Of a DNA stretch of 64,000 nt, positions 1 to 12,940 are shown piece after piece. The first letter of the stretch is position 1; the number at the start of each line of letters is the position of its first letter. The position numbers were made by a program, and so were the translations under genes. The DNA lies in contig CAMQGK010000052.1 of assembly GCA_947000775.1 (NCBI GenBank), forward strand, positions 26,666,501 to 26,730,500. Reading direction: 5' to 3'. The stretch comes from Pterois miles. Lineage: Eukaryota; Chordata; Actinopteri; Perciformes; Scorpaenidae. The notes under the pieces are model-generated. The model had not been told where the DNA came from and did not search any database. It saw only the letters and a list, made by a program, of their open reading frames with translations.

Positions 1-127
1 GCCCAAGAGGTAAACTGGCACCTCTCCAGCTACCAGTTCACACTCAGTTTTTGGTCCATGTCGGGACTTGAACCGGTGACCCTCCGGTTCCCAAGCCAAC
101 TCCCTACAGACTGAGCTACTGCCGCCC
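1..127 (-). mobile_element. tRNA-headed SINE (family A), cut by window start
   Basis: Nearly identical to 29,634-29,762. Read on the minus strand, 62-127 is a tRNA-like head with an A-box-like TAGCTCAGTCTG and a B-box-like GGTTCAAGTCC, followed by a body that runs off the window at position 1. The 29.4-kb copy shows what is missing: a LINE-type tail. This is a pol III-type retroposon rather than a tRNA gene, because no acceptor stem closes it. Confidence 0.75.
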
Positions 128-2728
128 CCAGGGATTACAGGGATGATTCAATTTGGGGGGATAATGCAGATTTGATCTACTTACCCACACGGGGAAATTA
201 TGTTTTATATTCCTCTGGAGGTAGAAAATAACTGAGCTTTACTCATTTAGTACATGGGATTAATAACGTGCTGATATTCATTGATCTGGCATCTTTGGTC
301 CGCAGGTGTTGAGCTGCAGACGTAGATATGTCACATCTCATTCAGGTAACTAAGGTGTCTGATTGCAGAAATGTTACTCCTTCTCAGAGTCATAACTCAG
401 ATAAATATGTAACATATAAACAGGGATAATCACATATTTTTAGATTCAGGGTGACTTTCAGAGGATATCATTATATCTGATGTCAGTTGTGAATGAACAT
501 CCATTAATCAGCTTAGAAATCATAGACAGAAAGTTTTCTTCAGTATCAAAGTAATCCAGTGGTAGTTTTCTGTATATTTGTAAAGTTAAAGGGCAGAAAG
601 CATGGATGTGAACATTAATTTACCCGTGGATTTTTCCATTGGCTTTTGGGTAACTGCAGAAAATGTGGCAAACAAACATGTACATGATACGTAAATGTTT
701 TGTTCAACAAGATAATCTCCACAAATCTCCACTTTTTTTTCTCCACTTATATGATTATTGAAGCGGAAATGCAATCGGCAGAAGTAAAAAGCCAACGTTA
801 GGCTCTAACTAGCGTTCAGCGTGATGGCGTTTAATCGTCTCATTTAGCCACTTGTTAGCAAGCGCCTTTTTTAAGACGCGTAAAAGCTTCAGCAGTCACA
901 AGATATTTACTGCTGTATTTATGGACCAAACCGATAAAATCTCTTCAGCTTGTGTTAACTGCAGACCTTATTGCAGCCACCTAACTAAAAACCTAATAAT
1001 AAAAAAAAAGAAACTGACTTTCAGGTGAGGGAACCAGACTCATTCCTGCGGTGCTCTGTATTTAATTCGGCATACTTTTAATGGTGGCAGTTTGCCAAAA
1101 GGTAAACAAATACAGGGGCTGGAGCTGTAGACCACAGCTACAGGAGGAGGACTGCAGTTGTCTATAGGAGGGCCCACAGTATCAAGAAAGAAAACACCTG
1201 AGTTGAGCGATCTTTCGGTATACAAAGGTGTTTTTTTATTTAAACACATTCATTTTGAACAGTGATACTCGGCTAATCTCACCTTTCAGTTAACGGTACT
1301 TTCAAACTGCAGTAAGTAGGGAAAGAAAACCGAACTTCCCCTTCGAGTCACCAGATTTCTTCTACTCGCTCAAAACTAACCACCAAACTGTTTTAGGTTC
1401 AAAACAGAAAAGACAGACATGTACAAGTGATAGTGTCACCTAATAATTCATACTATTGTTTCATAATATGGTTTACGGCAGAGTAAGGCTCGACCTCTGT
1501 ATGTTGTGTACACTCATTAATAAGACATTTTATGAGATTATTTTGTTTAATGTCATCTCTTGGTTTCCTAACTGTGACTCTTCATTTTCTCTCCCTCCAT
1601 CTTCTATGATTGGTAGAAAAGCAATAAAACACCTTCTGTCTCAAGGCCTGCTACCCTTTCTTCCTGTATTAGTCCTCTCCTCTAACTCTTTTATAGAAAA
1701 CTGGTGCTTCATTTTTGCCTTGCCACCCTCTGTCTTACTTTTTTCCACCTCTCCCTCATATTCTCCCTTCCCTCCATCCTTCCTTCTTCTTTTTCCCAAC
1801 CTGAGGAGGTCGTGAACGGTGGTTTTGCTTCTTATTTCTCATCCCTTTCGAATCAATGTTTACTGCCAGCTAGAAACAACTCCCCGTGGATGGGTCTCAG
1901 GCAGTGCCTCACCTGTTGGATTGTCTCCTATTACCTGAAGGAGTGGCCGAGATTTATGTCGACTCTGCAGCTGACGCAGGTTTAGAGCCCTATCAAGACG
2001 GCCAGCTGGCTGCTTTACTCTGCAGATAAGCCCAACTACTGGTGGGAAGCAGCGCGAGAGGCAGGAGGGCTGGCACATCAACACCTTCTCCAGCTCTATG
2101 CTGTCTTGTCATTTATCACAACTTAACGACTTTAGTTTTAATGTTATTGCCTTCTGGAGAGTTTCCTCTTTCACTCCGGTTATCCATCAATAAAGTGACA
2201 TTGATTGCTGTCGTATAATTTTGTATAAAGCAATCATGATTCATGACTGTTTTAAAGAGAGATCGGTATGAGTGATCTTTTTTTTTTTTTATCGCTTGCA
2301 GCAAATAGTGTGTAAATATCAATTGGATCTTCTCACTGTGAAAACGTTGCATCTCTGTATGTGAAAGTTCATGTATTTTGGGATTGTTTTGTCATATTTT
2401 TAAAGATTTAATAAGTGATCTTTCTTAATCAAATAGCTTTTTAGCATCTTTTAGCTCATTGTTGTGGTTTCATGGCACATAAATATTCCATGTAAATCAG
2501 TCTCATCAGTCATGTCAATCTCCTTTCCAACAACGAGCTTCTGAGGATATTTGAACATGTAACGAGCCAGATATTTTTTTGGAGGATTTGGTGAAGACCA
2601 AAACTGAGCTAAAAGTATAGTGAACATTGTGAGGTCAACAGAAACATTGAATCCAAATTAATGATATTGTTGCTTTGTGTGTGTTGAGACTGTAAATAGG
2701 CAGTTGTTTGCTTTTTATCGCTTCAGAC
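128..2728. other. Intergenic DNA, no gene recognised
   Basis: AT-rich sequence with scattered T-runs, such as 2,279-2,291. A pyrimidine-rich stretch at about 1,590-1,800 keeps a 119-codon plus-strand frame open by composition alone. I see no splice-bounded exon, RNA gene or recognisable protein domain here. Confidence 0.5.
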
Positions 2729-3558
2729 TAGAGATGGTAATTTAGAAAATTTTTCTTTACCTATAACCGACCGTCGTTAACCGATTATTAACCGTTAACT
2801 TACAAGATTTGTGCCTCGCATGCAGCGGCGTGCCAGCTGCAGCATATGAGCACAACAGATAACAGAGTCAACAGTTCAGCATCAGCAGAGTTACTGTAGC
2901 AGCCACGGTGCTGCGTTCACTGTCTCCAGTTCACTGTGTGGGTGCATTAGCAGCCACGGTGCTGCGTTCACTGTCGCCAGTTCACTGTGTGGGTGCATTA
3001 GCAGCCACGGTGCTGCGTTCACCGTCACCAGTTCACTGTGTGGGTGTTAGTGTCGCGGACATGCAGCCACTTTCCCAGTAAAAGTTTCCACCACACATTT
3101 AGTTTAGTTTAGTAAGCTGTCAGCTGTGTGTCTGCCTGGATTAACGATAGCGATTGTGTGATCGCTTTGTTAGCACCTGCTAGCATCGCCGGTGGCTTTG
3201 TGCTCGTTCTAGCGTAACTTCAGCGAGTTTCCAACAGACGGTGTGTGTGGTGGCGGCAATTATGGGTTTATTGGTGGTGTTAAAGCTGTGAACGTTGCTG
3301 TAGCAGACAGTGTGTGTAGAGTTTATTTGTCAGTGAATAAATGCAACGAGGCTACAAGCTACAACTTCCTGTATCTGCGCTGGCTCTCTCTTAAGGTGGA
3401 CCAGCTTTTCTCCTTAAAGTGATGAGCTGTTCCTCTGTGTTTTTCTCAGCTTTTTAATTCAATATTAATATTTCTTTTAACCCTTTAAATGATAGTATCA
3501 ACCAGTTAAAATGCTTAATGTCAGTTATTGGTTAAACATTTAATTATTAACATCCCTA
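2729..3558. mobile_element. hAT-like MITE with internal 51-bp minisatellite, copy 1
   Basis: The left end reads TAGAGATGGTAAT and the right end, reverse-complemented, reads TAGGGATGTTAAT, giving short hAT-style terminal inverted repeats. The element is flanked by an 8-bp target duplication differing at one base: CTTCAGAC (2,721-2,728) and CTTCGGAC (3,559-3,566). Eight-base duplications are the hAT signature. There is no transposase frame, so it is non-autonomous. Subterminal sequence repeats a TTAACCG-type motif. Inside, 2,898-3,048 holds three 51-bp units beginning AGCAGCCACGGTG. Related copies lie at 40,948 and 54,091. Confidence 0.85.
2898..3048. repeat. 51-bp minisatellite, 3 units
   Basis: Unit starts (AGCAGCCAC) are at 2,898, 2,949 and 3,000. 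It is the same unit as the longer array at 41,105. Confidence 0.9.
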
Positions 3559-5797
3559 CTTCGGACAAAAGCATTTTTTTGTAATTATTTGTTATGTAAT
3601 ATAACATGTTATAACATATTACATTTTGTAATGTGATTACATCAGCGTTTTCAGCTTGTTGTGGAGTTCCTCTGCCATCAAATGGCTAAAAAATAAATGG
3701 ATTAATCAATCCAATCTCTTAGGAAGGCTTACGATATTACAAGGACATTCATAAGTACGTATTTTTGCCTTTTTACCATTTGTACGCCTCTTTTGCATGT
3801 TATTTTTATGCCATGCAACAAAACAGCCACATTTACAGTTTGTTTAGGCAACAATACCACTCACTTAGGTTTAGGAAAAACATCATGGTTGGGCTTTAAA
3901 TAACTAAAATACTGTATGTACGCAAACAATGTATAGAAACAACATAGAAGAACTACACAGAACATGTCACTGATGTAACTTTCAAGACAAAACACTGGTG
4001 TCCTGGTTGAAAATCAAGTGTTTGTTTCACCCATCCACTTCCTTTCAGTAGTCAGTACAGACTACGTGGCATACAATAACATGCTGAAAGCAATAATAGT
4101 GTTTTTATTGCACACAAAATGATTTGTGAATTACCACGTCATTTTTACGCAATTTGGTGCGACTGTGCACGATTAATGCAGCTTGAAGTTTAATGGTATA
4201 ATGTTCGAAGTCAACCCAGGAAGAAGTGTGTGTTGTTGTAATGACCAATTGTGAAAATTGAAGCTGCCACAAATTTCATTAATGACTCAAATAGTTTAAA
4301 GTCCAAACTGACTCTACACAGCTGCTTCACTCTAACAATTACATTACCTAACAATTAATCTCTCTATTTCAGTATTCTATGGAGCAGACGGGAAATGTTA
4401 AACTATCCTACCAGGCGCTTAAATGATCATGTTTTGAGGAAAATTATAAATTATTGGCGAGCTGAACTTGCTATGATGCATGGAAAGGGGTGTGTGTCCA
4501 TACGTCCATCAGTCTGACAATTTGTGTAATAGCCTATTACAAAATTAAATTACCAGCTAAGCTAGTTAAATAAATAACTGGTGCATTCAAAGTCATCTCT
4601 CGTGCAAACTCTACAAATAAGTGCCGTTCTCTCGAATCACGTTCACCGTCATCGCCTACACTAAGCATCATTGGCAGGACATTACAAATGTTCAGTGTGA
4701 TCCTAAGTTAGCCTGAAAAGTAAAATAGGAGGTATAGCTACTCAGTCCTTTTGATACTGCGTTGAGAAAAGTGGAATCCCGGTACCATTCAGTTTCCCTC
4801 ATAATGTAATGTACTTTGTTGGAAATATGGTTACATGTGCACATTATCTTTCTCTAAAAGAAATGTTCCCTCACATTTTCCTTCCCTGTTCCTTTGAGGA
4901 CAATGTGAGAGTAATAACACACTTTTATCACTGCCTCCACAAAATGTGCCAGAATTTCAGTCTCAGTTACAAGATCATTTTCCTCCACAGCTCCTGCATT
5001 TTGTCCCACTCTCAATCCTGTGTCTTTTATATGACAGAAAGCAGCACATGGTATACGCCTATAACACAGCTCTGAGCTGAGGGAAGGAAAACCTCTCAGA
5101 CAGGCCTTTGTCCAATCTCCAATAAAGCCCAAATAACCTGTGTTAGCTTTAAAGGGCCTCGCCTCTGTTGCCCTCTGCTCATCTTTACTCCCCAGATACA
5201 AGAAGAAGAAGACATGTAGCTGAAGTACAGATACTGCTGACTGTATGTTATACAGCTGCAGCCCCACAACCCCCCTCCTACTCTTGATAGGATTGTACAC
5301 TTTCGGTGATAAAGGGCGACACAATGCAAAGGATGGCCTCTCATCCGCATCTCTGCTGTGAATACACTGCAGTCCGTTGGTGCTTGGATGGCCGGTATCC
5401 TGAGTGTTTGTGTGTGGGAGTGGGTAGGCTGGGATCTGCGTAGGTACGCATGCTTGCATAGCTTTAAGGATCACTGTTTTAAGTTGTTACCAATTTTCAC
5501 CACAAATACTCAGGGCAAGAGAAAGATTTTAGCAAAGAAAGACAAAAAGAAACAAGGAGCTCTTCTGTTAATAGAAAGAGAAATGAAAAACGAGAAAACA
5601 TAATTAAGATGCTGATAGATTTCTGCTAAGAAAAACACAGCTAGTAAAACAAGAAGGTGTAGAGCTTGTTAAAATAAATTTTCTCTGGACCTTTTACCGA
5701 CACTTTGTCGAATACAGAGGCTTTGTCACAGCTGTTTGTGCACCACCACTGCACAGGGCACCCTTTAGCACCCATATGAAATGGACCGGGCGTTCCA
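3559..5797. repeat. Intergenic DNA with a degenerate family-B repeat
   Basis: About 3,717-4,075 belongs to a dispersed repeat (here family B) recognised by a TTAGGTTTAGG core followed by AAAAACATCATGGTTGGGC and a run of GTA/ACG-containing motifs. Other copies are near 21,165-21,640, 44,050-44,650 and 35,348-35,810. The rest is unannotated AT-rich sequence. At 4,854-5,474 the minus strand keeps 206 codons open, but the translation shows no domain I recognise and I do not call it a gene. Confidence 0.55.
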
Positions 5798-6245
5798 TTA
5801 ACCCTAAGAGACCCGTGGAGCCGGGGGGCGATCCCAACCAACTTTATTATTTCTCAGAGGCTCTAGCAGGTTCAGTTTTAGGGCTAGTGAAGCTACAGAT
5901 ATCATATGAAACTAGAAAACCTAAAGAATCCATTGGTATGCTAGCACTGACTGTTCATTGTAGTGAGACCATTTTTTGAAACTAATATACACTATATAGA
6001 GTACATAAACACTTTTACAATGGATTTGAAATCATTAATTCATGTTTATTTGTGATTTATGACTAGAACAACTTGACCCACAGTCCTGAGCCACATCTGA
6101 AATTAATCTTCAGGTTTCCAGCTTTCAGATGATGTACCTCACCACTATATGACTTCTACTGCTGACCTGCTATCTCCCCCTAAACACCCCCTGTGCCCGC
6201 CTTAAAAAGACAAAAATTACACTATGGTGGGTCTCAGAGGGTTAT
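5798..6245. mobile_element. MITE-like repeat with TTAA-type ends
   Basis: The left end TTAACCCTAAGAGACCC matches the reverse complement of the right end GGGTCTCAGAGGGTTA, a 16-17-bp imperfect inverted repeat about 450 bp apart. TTAA at the left edge (TTAT at the right) suggests a piggyBac-style target. A motif inside (ATCATATGAAACTAGAAAAC, from about 5,900) also occurs inside the family-D repeat at about 47,025. There is no transposase. The class is inferred from the ends only. Confidence 0.55.
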
Positions 6246-8204
6246 ATATAATGTAAACCCATCCGCAGCAACAGCAAATGTGGTAATGTAGTTTAAAGAG
6301 GGAAACAGACATATTAGTCATTTTTCAGTACTTTTAATCCCAACCATGCATTACTTTCCTAAACCTAATTATAATGGTTTTGATGAAAATAAAATAGGGG
6401 TGTCAGAAGGTGGCGTTATGTGATGAGCTGAGATTAGAGTGTATTGTAGCAGAGTATAATATTCATAGCTATGTTTTTTTAGTCTATAATCACCTGAAAC
6501 TCATCAGCATCAGCAGAAACGCAGCCGGTGTGAACAACAGACGCGTGAATCACGAAGCCGCCACGCACTGTTCACGCGACTGGTCTGGCCCAAGTTTAAG
6601 TCTCTGTATTCAGCATTTATATACTGTAATTCATGGTTTGTATCGCACTGTAATGTAGCTGTAGTGTAAGCAAATATTAGGGTATATTAATGCATTTTTG
6701 AACAACAACAGCCATAAGTGGAGGTTAGTGTATAAATTAATAATGAATGGCAATAGTAAAACTAGTGTATCACAGTATAGTAATGATATGAAATGTGTCT
6801 TCATAGGAGAAGTTGTAATCGTTTACAGCTACTGTACATTAGCAAATGTCCTCAAATCTGCTCATAACTATATGATACTCTGAAATCCAGTCGGGTGTAA
6901 AAGTACTTCCACATAACCTACATGATCAGGGAATTAATACAGCTGGTATTAATGGACCTTCTCACATACCTTCCTCACATATATGTATGAGGTGTGTATG
7001 TATATCTTTGTATGTGAGGAAGGTGTTATCGGTCAGTGACAAAAGTGCGCCCACCCACCGAGGGTCATTTTCATAGAAGGACCAATCACTGCTATCTGAT
7101 TAAATCCTTCATTTTACAGCACGGTGGATAATACATTGACTGCACACCTGATCCTTCCTTGTAATAGACTGACCGCTTCAATATGAGCGAAAGTGCTGAT
7201 CCTTTATTAAATTAACCTATTAAACGTGCTTCATTAACGACGGGAGGGATATAAATGAAGTGGAGGGAGAAGCGATTAAAGATGGACTTTTTTTTTGGCT
7301 GGGACGAGATGGATTTTACAAAAGATGGCATGAGTCTTCTTTTTATATTTGCAGGAACTCTTCAGCTTTTTTTTACATTTAGTTTGAGGCTCCGAAGCTC
7401 AAGGACACTTTTGACAGGATGCCTGCTGCTGATGGATATGTAAGGTTAGATTTACTGATCGCTGCAGGGGCTGAACGTGTCAACATAAAGTTAATGGGAA
7501 GGACTCTTTAGCTGCTCATCAATCCTTGGGAAAGATTCCCTAAAATGTTGCACATAAAGCGAATCCTGAGATTATTGCTTATCAGAAAGCGAAATTATCA
7601 TCATAAACAGTTTCAAGGTGCGCAGTGCTTCCTCAGCGGTTGCTATGGATGTATATCACGACAAGAATAGTGAGTGATAGATGAGACGGGACAGACGTTG
7701 TGACATTATACCCAAACGTGACGGGTGAAAGTGCTGAAGGCCAGTGATAGCAGAGCTCCGACTAACACATAACCTTGTTCAAAAATTCAAGACAAGAGGG
7801 GAAACGCAAACAAGTACACGAGCGAGGGAGCGAGCGGGGGACACAAAGACGTGATGTACATATATGCACATGCTCTCTCTGTCTCTCTCTCTCTCTCTCT
7901 TTCTCTGTCTATGTCACCCCCTCGTCTGCTGCTTTCATGGAGGTCTGTCTTTGTTCCTGAAATAGCGACAGAGAACAGACAGCGTGGTGCAACCAAAGAT
8001 CTCAGAAACTGACAGAGATGACGACATCGGACTTGTTTACCCGCACAAAGTATTCCAGATAAAAGCGCATATCTGTTAAGGTGATATTCAGATTGAGCTG
8101 TTTGTGTGTTTCCTCCTGTACTAATTACAAACAGCATGATTGCACAACAGAATATTATTCTGGAAAAGGAAATTACACACATGAGGAAAGCAGAAGCAGA
8201 ACAA
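6246..8204. other. Intergenic DNA with family-C fragment, hairpin and (TC)n tract
   Basis: About 6,425-6,500 is a fragment of the family-C repeat (GTATAATATTCATAGCTATG, then TATAATCACCTGAAACT). A perfect 14-bp inverted repeat lies at 6,968-6,981 and 7,011-7,024. A TC-rich tract lies at 7,872-7,906. I recognise no gene. Confidence 0.5.
6968..7024. repeat. Perfect 14-bp hairpin
   Basis: ACCTTCCTCACATA (6,968-6,981) is exactly complementary to TATGTGAGGAAGGT (7,011-7,024) across a 29-nt loop. It may be a MITE end pair or a structured RNA motif; nothing else supports either. Confidence 0.7.
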
Positions 8205-8544
8205 GGTGGCTCAAGCCTCAGTAGCTTGTCTTTAAATTCACCTCACAGCAAGAGGGTCGCGGGTTCGAATCTGCCCTTCTGTGTGGAGTTTGCATGCTCT
8301 CCCTGGTAGCGTTGGGTTTTCTCCAGGTTCTCCGGCTTCCTCCCAAAGACATGTCCAAAGACATGCAGGCTAATTGATGACTCTAAATTGCCTGTAGGTG
8401 TGAATTTGAGCGTGAATAGTTGTCTGTCTCTGTGATGGACTGGCGACCTGTCCAGGGTGAACCCCGCCTTCGCCCAATGCCAGCTGGGATCGGCTCCAGC
8501 TCCCCGTGACCCCGAATGGGATGAGCATTTGTAGATGGATGGAT
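8205..8544 (+). mobile_element. tRNA-headed SINE (family S) with ATGG tail
   Basis: It starts with GGTGGCTCAAGCCTCAGTAG (A-box-like), and the B-box GGTTCGAATC lies near 8,262. The body then runs through the teleost motifs TGTGTGGAGTTTGCATG, TCTAAATTGCC and GACCTGTCCAGGGTGAACCC, and ends in GATGGATGGAT. This is the most complete head among the five family members in the window (others at 23.9, 25.0, 25.4 and 26.1 kb). I found no clear target duplication. Confidence 0.8.
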
Positions 8545-10299
8545 ATTTTCCTGACTTTTCTAAATTGGATGTGTTATTTACATGCAACTATTAGTGGTTA
8601 TATTCATTCAGCGGTGGATGGACTATCTAGTATCAAGTAAACTAGTTTAGGAATCAAAGATCAGTGTGTTACAGCCATAGAAATAGAAGAGGAGTAGAGC
8701 AGACGTTTTCCGTGGCCATTTGACTAGTTCAAAAGAAATGCAGGTTGTTGTTTTGGTGACAACACGTCAGCTGGGCCAGCTTAGTCATGGCTCCGTCCCA
8801 GTTTAGGTGGTCTTGACTACAACATTAGGTGCCACCATCATTTTAATAAGTATTGGTGCACTGTGGGGTGGCTTTGGGAATCCTAAGTACACCAGATGAC
8901 ACCAAACTTTTTTTTTTATGCACCCGTTAATATGTCCATTTTATACTTTTCAGCTTATTTAACCTCAAAACTCAAAGTGTTATAAGCCGTGTTTCACAAA
9001 GCGCAACTGTCTACATACAATAGGTGATGTTTGGCACCACGCTGAAGGAATCTAATGTAATTTGTCCCTTTTGATTGGATTTTGCAAATGATATTGAATT
9101 GACAAGTAAAAGCGGAACAGTTGTTTTTTCATTTTAGCATCTTCATTACACTGAGGGAGCGACTGAACCCAGTCCCTCTGTGCCAAGCAGGCTCTCGGTT
9201 AACCATAATGACAAAGATTCACATCTACGGTATTGATCGGGCTCATGCTTTGGCAGGGCCACCAGTCATTTATAATCCCTCTCCGCAGCTGCTCCTGATC
9301 TCTCGCTCCTCTCTGCTTAAATAGTTCGGGTCTCTCCACAGTCTGAGGGGAAAATGTAAATAGTATGCTGCTATGACTGCATTTAAAACGGTTTTATTTG
9401 CATGTCTCTTACAAAGAAAGTTTTAAATAGAACTGCTCCTTTCTCCAGTGAATCATGGAGGGAATATAAGTCTCGATTTGTGTCGGAGTGAAAGAACAAA
9501 ACAGTCACGTCCTCTTTATTCTGTTCTTAATTTGTAGCTTGATGTGCAAATCAGAGCGACAATTGGGGAAATCGTGGTTTAGAGTATTGAGTCTCGTCTG
9601 CCTATGAGGAAAAACACAGAAACCACTGTTATTCACGCATTAATCCGTCTTTGTTGTGTCATAGATTGTCCTTAATTACCACCAGGCCTCTTGTGTCGAT
9701 AAAATTATAAACATTTTTATTTACTGTACCAGCACTTATCGCAAATTTGCCTCATATAAAACACTCAGCTAACGTAAAGTAATGGTATGCAAAAACAAGC
9801 AGTGATGAATCAAAGAATATTTCTGAGCTACGTTGATCAGGGATTTGGGTATTTATTGATATTTCACAGATGATTTATCATCATTTATCATCATTCACTG
9901 CCTTTGTGTGTGTGCTGCCTAAGTGATATTAAATTCATATTTAGCTTTCTTCCTCGCAAACACTGAGTTCTTCCAAAAACTGAATAATTTGAAGATATTT
10001 CACGCTAACATGGTTTCACACATCTAAAGTTATAAAGTATTCACCCTTGTGCATCACTTTAAAAAAATCATCTGGTGTTGTTAGAGGACAAAAGTGATTG
10101 TCATAAAAGGTCATAAACGGCCATAGAAATATAATTGTAAAACTATCACTGAGTTATTCTTTTTACCAACATCAGTCCTTATCATAAATTTTGTTTATGT
10201 AATGCCATGGTTGTTTTGTATGAAAAGCAATTTAATTATTTTTTGTATAATAAATGCAAAGGGGATCAGATTATGTGAAAAAACTCCTTTGTGATACCT
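8545..10299. other. Intergenic DNA, nothing recognised
   Basis: Ordinary AT-rich sequence. The open frames present are short, have no splice context and match no family I know. Confidence 0.45.
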
Positions 10300-10405
10300 T
10301 ATAGCAAAGGTGTCAAACATACGGCCCGAGGGCCAGAGCCGGTCCGCCAGAGGGTCCAGTCCGGCCCACTGGATGACTTTGTGAAGTGTAAAATTTGCAG
10401 AAAAG
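10300..10405 (+). mobile_element. hAT-type repeat end fragment
   Basis: GGTGTCAAACATACGGCCCG followed by GGGCCAGAGCCGGTCCGCC is the terminal part of a widespread vertebrate hAT repeat that begins with GGTGTCAAAC and runs into CGGCCC motifs. Only one end is present. Confidence 0.5.
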
Positions 10406-10439
10406 TATGAGTCTTTCAATGGGAATTATATCCAAATTT

Positions 10440-11272
10440 AGCGTATAATCACCTGAAACTAAGAATCCTTAGAATGAGTCCTTCATATCTGCACAGGGTG
10501 CAGGTCCTCTTCACAGAGTCCTCCATGTTGCTCCACCATGTTTCTACAGTAGCCCAGAACGGGCAAACCGAACACTGGCTCTAGAGACACATTCACATTT
10601 TTACGTTATCTGAAGGCCACCGTAGTTCTCTGACACACCTGTGAAACTGCAGTAACGTGAGCAATAGAGTGTAAAACGTGGTACGACCAGCCACCGTCTA
10701 CTTCCGTTGCTCTCAGTGTTGAGTTATTATGGTAAGGACAGTGTCTGATTGAGGCGAATGGTGTTAGCACATTGTTTTTTGTGCCATATCCCCTCAGGCA
10801 GGTCATCCCTGAGTGGGAATTACTCAGCTAAGTGACGGGAATGCAGTCAGATGCCACTGGGACTGTGTGCAAAAAGGTGGTACTGTCGGCCGCCATCTGA
10901 TTTCCGTTACTCCAAACATATCCAGCATGTTACTATGAAAAGGACGACCCCTGAGCGAGGCCAAAATGTGTTATCATGGTCTTGTGCTCAGCGGCTCACA
11001 TTACCACAGTCTTGGAAACGGAGGAGTGAACGGAGGGGCACTCAGTTGGTTGCAATCTTTATCCACACCACTAGATGCCACCAAATCCCGCAAGCTGTTG
11101 TGGTAAGGATGACCTTTGAGCGAGGCGAACGGCGTTACCACGGTTTTGCACACATTGGGTCACGTCGCCACAGTCCTGGAAAGTGAGGAGTGAATGCAGT
11201 GATACTCAGTTGGTTGCAATCCGCAACCACACCACTAAATGCTGCCAAATCCTTCACACTGTACCTTAAAAT
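10440..11272 (+). repeat. Family-C repeat, internally expanded copy
   Basis: It opens with the family-C signature TATAATCACCTGAAACTAAG, continues with TGTTTCTACAGTAGCCCAGAAC and ends with TTGGTTGCAATCCGCAACC and a terminal TACCTTAAA. Other copies (12,446 and 37,324) are about 300 bp, but this one is over 800 bp. A module with GAGCGAGGC and CACAGTC...GGA motifs occurs at about 10,931 and again at about 11,099 (roughly 170-bp period), with a weaker copy near 10,730. The 10,775-10,863 section also occurs at 13,896-14,010. Confidence 0.65.
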
Positions 11273-12445
11273 CACAGTTGTTGCTGCAACCAGCTCCTGT
11301 AGATGAATCAGAGGGAAAGTTAAGAGTTTAATGTGTTAATATATACTGCAGTGGGAGCACCTGGCTTTAAGCCTGAGTTGACCCTGATCTCTGATCTCTG
11401 CGGTACAGAGAATAAAGTATTATATTAATATTATATTAAACATCTTCATTTTAGAAATCAGCTTATGGTATCATTCATTGATCAAATAAGCTTCCTAAAG
11501 ACTGGAATTTAGACAAAAAGAGGCAGAAGAATTACTCCTGCAAAGCCTGCAAAACAGGTTGTCTGTCAGTTTGTGAACTGATTTTAGCATTTTATTGATT
11601 TCTTTCTAGGCTTTGCATGGGTGGTCTGGACTTTTGATCCTTGATGAGCCTACTGGGCCCTGATGACCCTTGGCCTTTTTAAATTTTAATCCTTGTACTG
11701 TCAGCTCTGTTTGTTTCAGCCTGTGGCAGGGATTATTCATTTACTCTGTCATAACTCTTTTACTGCATTGGTCATTAGTTCAGTTTTATTTCCCTGTCTG
11801 ACTCCTTAATTATGAAAAACACAGCCCTATGTGCAGTCCACAAACGAGTTATCTTAAGGCTTTAAAACCCTCCCGTGGCCTCTCTCCTCCCTTTCACTGC
11901 ATACTGCCATTATAAATGAAGCAGATGTGATGAGTGAAATGATTTAGAGATCATAGCTTACATAGAAAGAAGCAGGCGTTTTGGAGTTGGACTAGTCATC
12001 AGCGTACTGTGTGTTCTGGTCAGAGCTCATTAAGACTGATCTTGATCTTACACAAACCCAAAGAAGCCACCAAGTGACAGACTGCGAGGCCACTCGGGAC
12101 AAGTCAGCGTTTCATCTGCTGCTTCACAGAGCACGACGCTTGCTGGTTGTAGGTTTACATTTCACTCAGCAGAAAATAAAATCACTGGAGACGATCCAGT
12201 GATTTGTGGACTCACATCAGTGTGATATGAACGTGCTCTTTTTAAATGAACGTGAAAGCAGAGACGCTTACTCGTACAGAACTCATGCAGGTGTGCACAT
12301 AGATTTTAAATGCTTTGTTTTAATCCAAAAATTGCATCCAAGAATACAGGGTTCAAATATTTACAGTGTATGACTTTTTTACACATCATGTAACACATGT
12401 ACTGTACATTCACTCAGGAGTACAAACACAGTGAAGCTCACATTT
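11273..12445. other. Intergenic DNA, nothing recognised
   Basis: No gene, repeat end or RNA recognised. The composition is AT-rich and similar to its neighbours. Confidence 0.45.
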
Positions 12446-12737
12446 ACAGGAGCAATGTGTGACATTACGGGGGATCTATTTGCAGATATTGAATATAATA
12501 TTCATATCTATGTTGTCATTAGTGTATAACCACCTGAAACTAAGAATCCTTTTGTTTTCGTTAGCTTCGAATGAGCCCTTCATATCTACATAGGAAGCGG
12601 GCCCTCTTCACAGTCAAACTGCTAGTGAAACTGAGGCAACATGAGCCGCAGAGTACAAAACCGTGGTCCCGCCAGCCGGCGATGGCCTCTGACTGACACC
12701 GAGGGGAGGGGCCAAATCCTGCACATTGTTCCTTTAA
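12446..12737 (+). repeat. Family-C repeat, standard-length copy
   Basis: Starts AGGAGCAATGTGTGACATTA and ends ATTGTTCCTTTAA, imperfectly inverted ends of the type TTAAAGGAACAGTGTGT seen best at 37,324. The middle carries CACCTGAAACTAAGAATCC and TTCATATCTACATAGG. No coding capacity. The TTAA at the ends hints at a TTAA-target DNA transposon derivative. Confidence 0.65.
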
Positions 12738-12940
12738 GCATCTGCAAGCTTATAACCAAATCACAATTCCTTACGTTTCACGTTACATATCATATTCGAT
12801 ATGTGAAATATCAAAAACCACATGAGCATAAAGTGCTGCTTATGAGTTTTAGTTAGATGCCTGAGATACGGTCTGTGGTTAACACAAGTCTAATTGATGT
12901 TAAAGTGTTTTTCTACGACATAAAATATGTCAGTAAATAC

